The notes under the pieces: generated by a model
The model's input: the letters and a program-made list of their open reading frames with translations, nothing else
The model's database searches: none
Told to the model about the DNA's origin: nothing
Made by a program: the position numbers and the translations under genes
Source of the DNA: Candidatus Lutacidiplasma silvani
Lineage (GTDB): Archaea; Thermoplasmatota; Thermoplasmata; Lutacidiplasmatales; UBA184
DNA length: 64,000 nt
Direction of reading: 5' to 3'
Assembly: GCA_022750295.1 (NCBI GenBank)
Contig: JAKIVZ010000001.1
Location: 197,651-261,650, forward strand
In this document: positions 62,694 to 64,000 of the stretch, piece after piece
Layout of the letters: each line of letters starts with the position of its first letter
Numbering within the stretch: the stretch's first letter is position 1

Positions 62694-63285
62694 CGAAGTA
62701 GACGAGCGCCGCATCGAGGACGGTGAACGTGAGCCCCGCGACGTGGATCCGGGAGAGCGGCGCCGTCGGCGCCCACGGCCACGGCAGCGAGAGGTCGAAC
62801 TCGAGGAGCGCGGCGGCCGCGAGGATCACGAGCCGGTCGGCCCTCGTGAGGAGCCCTCCGTAGAGCCGCCCCTGGCCGACCGCCTGGGCCTGCGTGCCCA
62901 TGTAGCTCGTCAGGAGGAGGCTCACGAGGGCGAGGAGGGCGAGGATCGGGCTCGCGTACGCGCAGACCGCGATCCCGAGGAGGAGGAGGACGTCGGCGTA
63001 CCGGTCGAGGACGTGGTCGAGGAAGTCCCCGCGGACCGACGTCTTCCCCGTCTCCCGGGCGACCTCGCCGTCGAGGACATCGAAGACGCCGGCGAAGAAG
63101 ATCACGAGGCCGACGGGGAGGAACAGGAGCGGCGTCGTCCACCGGACGAGGGCCGCGAGGAGCGCGGCGAGGGCGGCGAGCCCGATCGCCATCCCGCTCA
63201 GCCGGTTCGGGGGCCACCGGAGGAACGGGCGGGCGAGCCGCCGGACGTACGGCTGGACCCGGTCCCGGTACGACTCGGTGACCAT
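62623..63285 (-). CDS. CDP-alcohol phosphatidyltransferase
   Basis: The 220-residue membrane enzyme carries the family signature D-x2-D-G-x2-A-R-x8-G-x3-D-x3-D: DVLDGEVARETGKTSVRGDFLDHVLD. About six membrane helices. In archaea such proteins transfer inositol phosphate, serine or glycerol phosphate to CDP-archaeol; the size and position fit an archaetidylinositol phosphate synthase, but other head groups are possible. It overlaps the end of priL by 71 bp and follows the adenylate-kinase-like gene by 9 bp. Confidence 0.88.
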   Translation of the reverse strand: MVTESYRDRVQPYVRRLARPFLRWPPNRLSGMAIGLAALAALLAALVRWTTPLLFLPVGLVIFFAGVFDVLDGEVARETGKTSVRGDFLDHVLDRYADVLLLLGIAVCAYASPILALLALVSLLLTSYMGTQAQAVGQGRLYGGLLTRADRLVILAAAALLEFDLSLPWPWAPTAPLSRIHVAGLTFTVLDAALVYFVIAGQWTAVARALRVYRALPPAS

Positions 63286-63294
63286 TGGAGCGCG

Positions 63295-63867
63295 CTACGC
63301 CGGCCGGTCCAAAAGGTGCGCGGCGACGCGCGGGTCCGTGAGCCAGTCGATCTTCCGGTCTCGGCGCGGGACCCGCCGGTCGAAGATCTCCGCGACCTCG
63401 GCCGCCACCGCCCGGACCGACCGGTGCGTCGTATCGACCTCCCAGACCCGACGCCGGAGACGGCGGGCCTCGAAGAGCACGAGGTCGAGCGCCTCGGCCA
63501 GGTAGTTTTCCTGCCGGTCCGCGGCGGTTCCCCGTCGGGCGGCGCGGAGGCGACGACGGAGCTCGTCGGGTCGACACCGGAGGACGACGACGTCGCGGAT
63601 CGGGAGCAGGTGGGCGAGGTGGCCGACGACGATCGGTTCCGGAATGCCGCGCGACCCGGCGGAGATCCGGCGGGAGAGCGCGGGGAGGTCGACGTCGATC
63701 CCCCCTCGAGTCCGTCGCCCCACGCCCTCCCGGACGGCGAGTTCGCCGACCTCGACGACCCCGGCGGTCCGGCGAAGAACGTCCCCGACCGCCGACTTGC
63801 CGGTCCCGGGGGTTCCGGTGAGCGCGAGCCGCGCCGGAGAGGCCGAGGATCGTCGACTCGTTCTCAT
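63295..63867 (-). CDS. Adenylate-kinase-like NTPase (Fap7/AK6 type)
   Basis: The 190-residue P-loop protein has LALTGTPGTGKSAVGDVL (Walker A), a DVDLPALS segment, IVVGHLAHLLP, VVVLRCRPDELRRRL and a C-terminal VDTTHRSVRAVAAEVAEI. This matches the archaeal/eukaryal Fap7/AK6 group, which works in small-subunit ribosome maturation and has adenylate kinase activity. A TATA-like CTTAAAGACC lies 27 bp upstream. Confidence 0.85.
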   Translation of the reverse strand: MRTSRRSSASPARLALTGTPGTGKSAVGDVLRRTAGVVEVGELAVREGVGRRTRGGIDVDLPALSRRISAGSRGIPEPIVVGHLAHLLPIRDVVVLRCRPDELRRRLRAARRGTAADRQENYLAEALDLVLFEARRLRRRVWEVDTTHRSVRAVAAEVAEIFDRRVPRRDRKIDWLTDPRVAAHLLDRPA

Positions 63868-63888
63868 CGACGACGGCCACCCCCGAAG

Positions 63889-63900
63889 GTCTTTAAGCAG
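63889..63900 (-). promoter_or_regulatory. TATA-like box for the adenylate-kinase-like gene
   Basis: Minus-strand CTGCTTAAAGAC is centred 27 bp before the ATG at 63867. On the plus strand it could drive a transcript leaving the window. Confidence 0.45.
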
Positions 63901-63910
63901 AGGCTAGTAT

Positions 63911-64000
63911 GCTGCGGCGCTCCCTCTCACCGACGAGAAGGATCGACATTGTCCCCCCGCAGAGTGCGAACCATGGAACCAACACTACCCCTAGTCCGCC
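63911..64000 (+). other. Possible start of a plus-strand gene running out of the window
   Basis: Frames from ATG 63911 and from ATG 63973 (M-E-P-T-L-P-L-V-R) are open to the window end. The visible part is too short to judge, and no clear ribosome-binding site is present. Confidence 0.2.

Overview
The window reads as a chromosome segment of a high-GC archaeon, most likely a member of Thermoplasmatota. The archaeal evidence includes an RNA polymerase operon (rpoH, an unsplit rpoB, rpoA1, rpoA2, then L30e and NusA-like), the archaeal riboflavin genes ribL and ribC, PriL primase, RtcB, diphthine-ammonia ligase and an archaeal 16S rRNA. The 16S gene stands alone with no linked 23S gene, as in Thermoplasma relatives. 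Many genes show a TATA-like box centred 25-31 bp before the start codon, which implies leaderless mRNAs. Genes inside operons use GGAGG-type sites that match the 16S 3' end (CACCTCCT).

Layout. 1-12.7 kb: end of a membrane zinc-ribbon protein, a GNAT acetyltransferase, an M29-like protein, nth-folC, methylmalonyl-CoA mutase large subunit, an L-2-hydroxyglutarate oxidase-like enzyme, the purS-purL-dph6-methyltransferase operon, a 26-residue lysine-rich protein and a VOC protein. 12.7-17.1 kb: a giant surface protein with YVTN-type and eight C-terminal repeats. 17.2-27.2 kb: small proteins, a tRNA-Lys gene with two apparent introns, and the RNA polymerase operon. 27.2-33.6 kb: a zinc-ribbon membrane protein, then an accessory island with Vsr, a C5-cytosine methyltransferase, a second Nth-like glycosylase, a BglII-like nuclease, a MutH-like nuclease and a HAD hydrolase. 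34-35.45 kb: 16S rRNA, followed by ribB-ribL-ribC-ribH. 37.7-53 kb: an M2 (ACE-type) peptidase, a six-gene MoxR/DUF58/DUF4129-like operon headed by a surface protein, and a biotin-dependent carboxyl-transfer cluster (ligase, 12S-like, 5S-like, biotin carrier). 53-64 kb: small membrane proteins, RtcB, a VOC protein, a giant S53 peptidase with PKD-like repeats, a site-2 protease, PriL, a CDP-alcohol phosphatidyltransferase and an adenylate-kinase-like protein.

How the genes fit together. The biotin cluster and the mutase suggest a propionyl-CoA/methylmalonyl-CoA route, possibly through a transcarboxylase, because no biotin carboxylase gene is present here. The accessory island looks like a restriction-modification unit carrying its own repair of deaminated 5-methylcytosine. 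The doubly interrupted tRNA-Lys needs a splicing endonuclease (not in the window) and a ligase, and RtcB is encoded 35 kb away. The most unusual items are the two-intron tRNA, the restriction/repair island, the tiny basic protein with its own promoter and terminator-like hairpin, and the transcarboxylase-like cluster. All homology statements come from reading motifs by eye. No database was searched.
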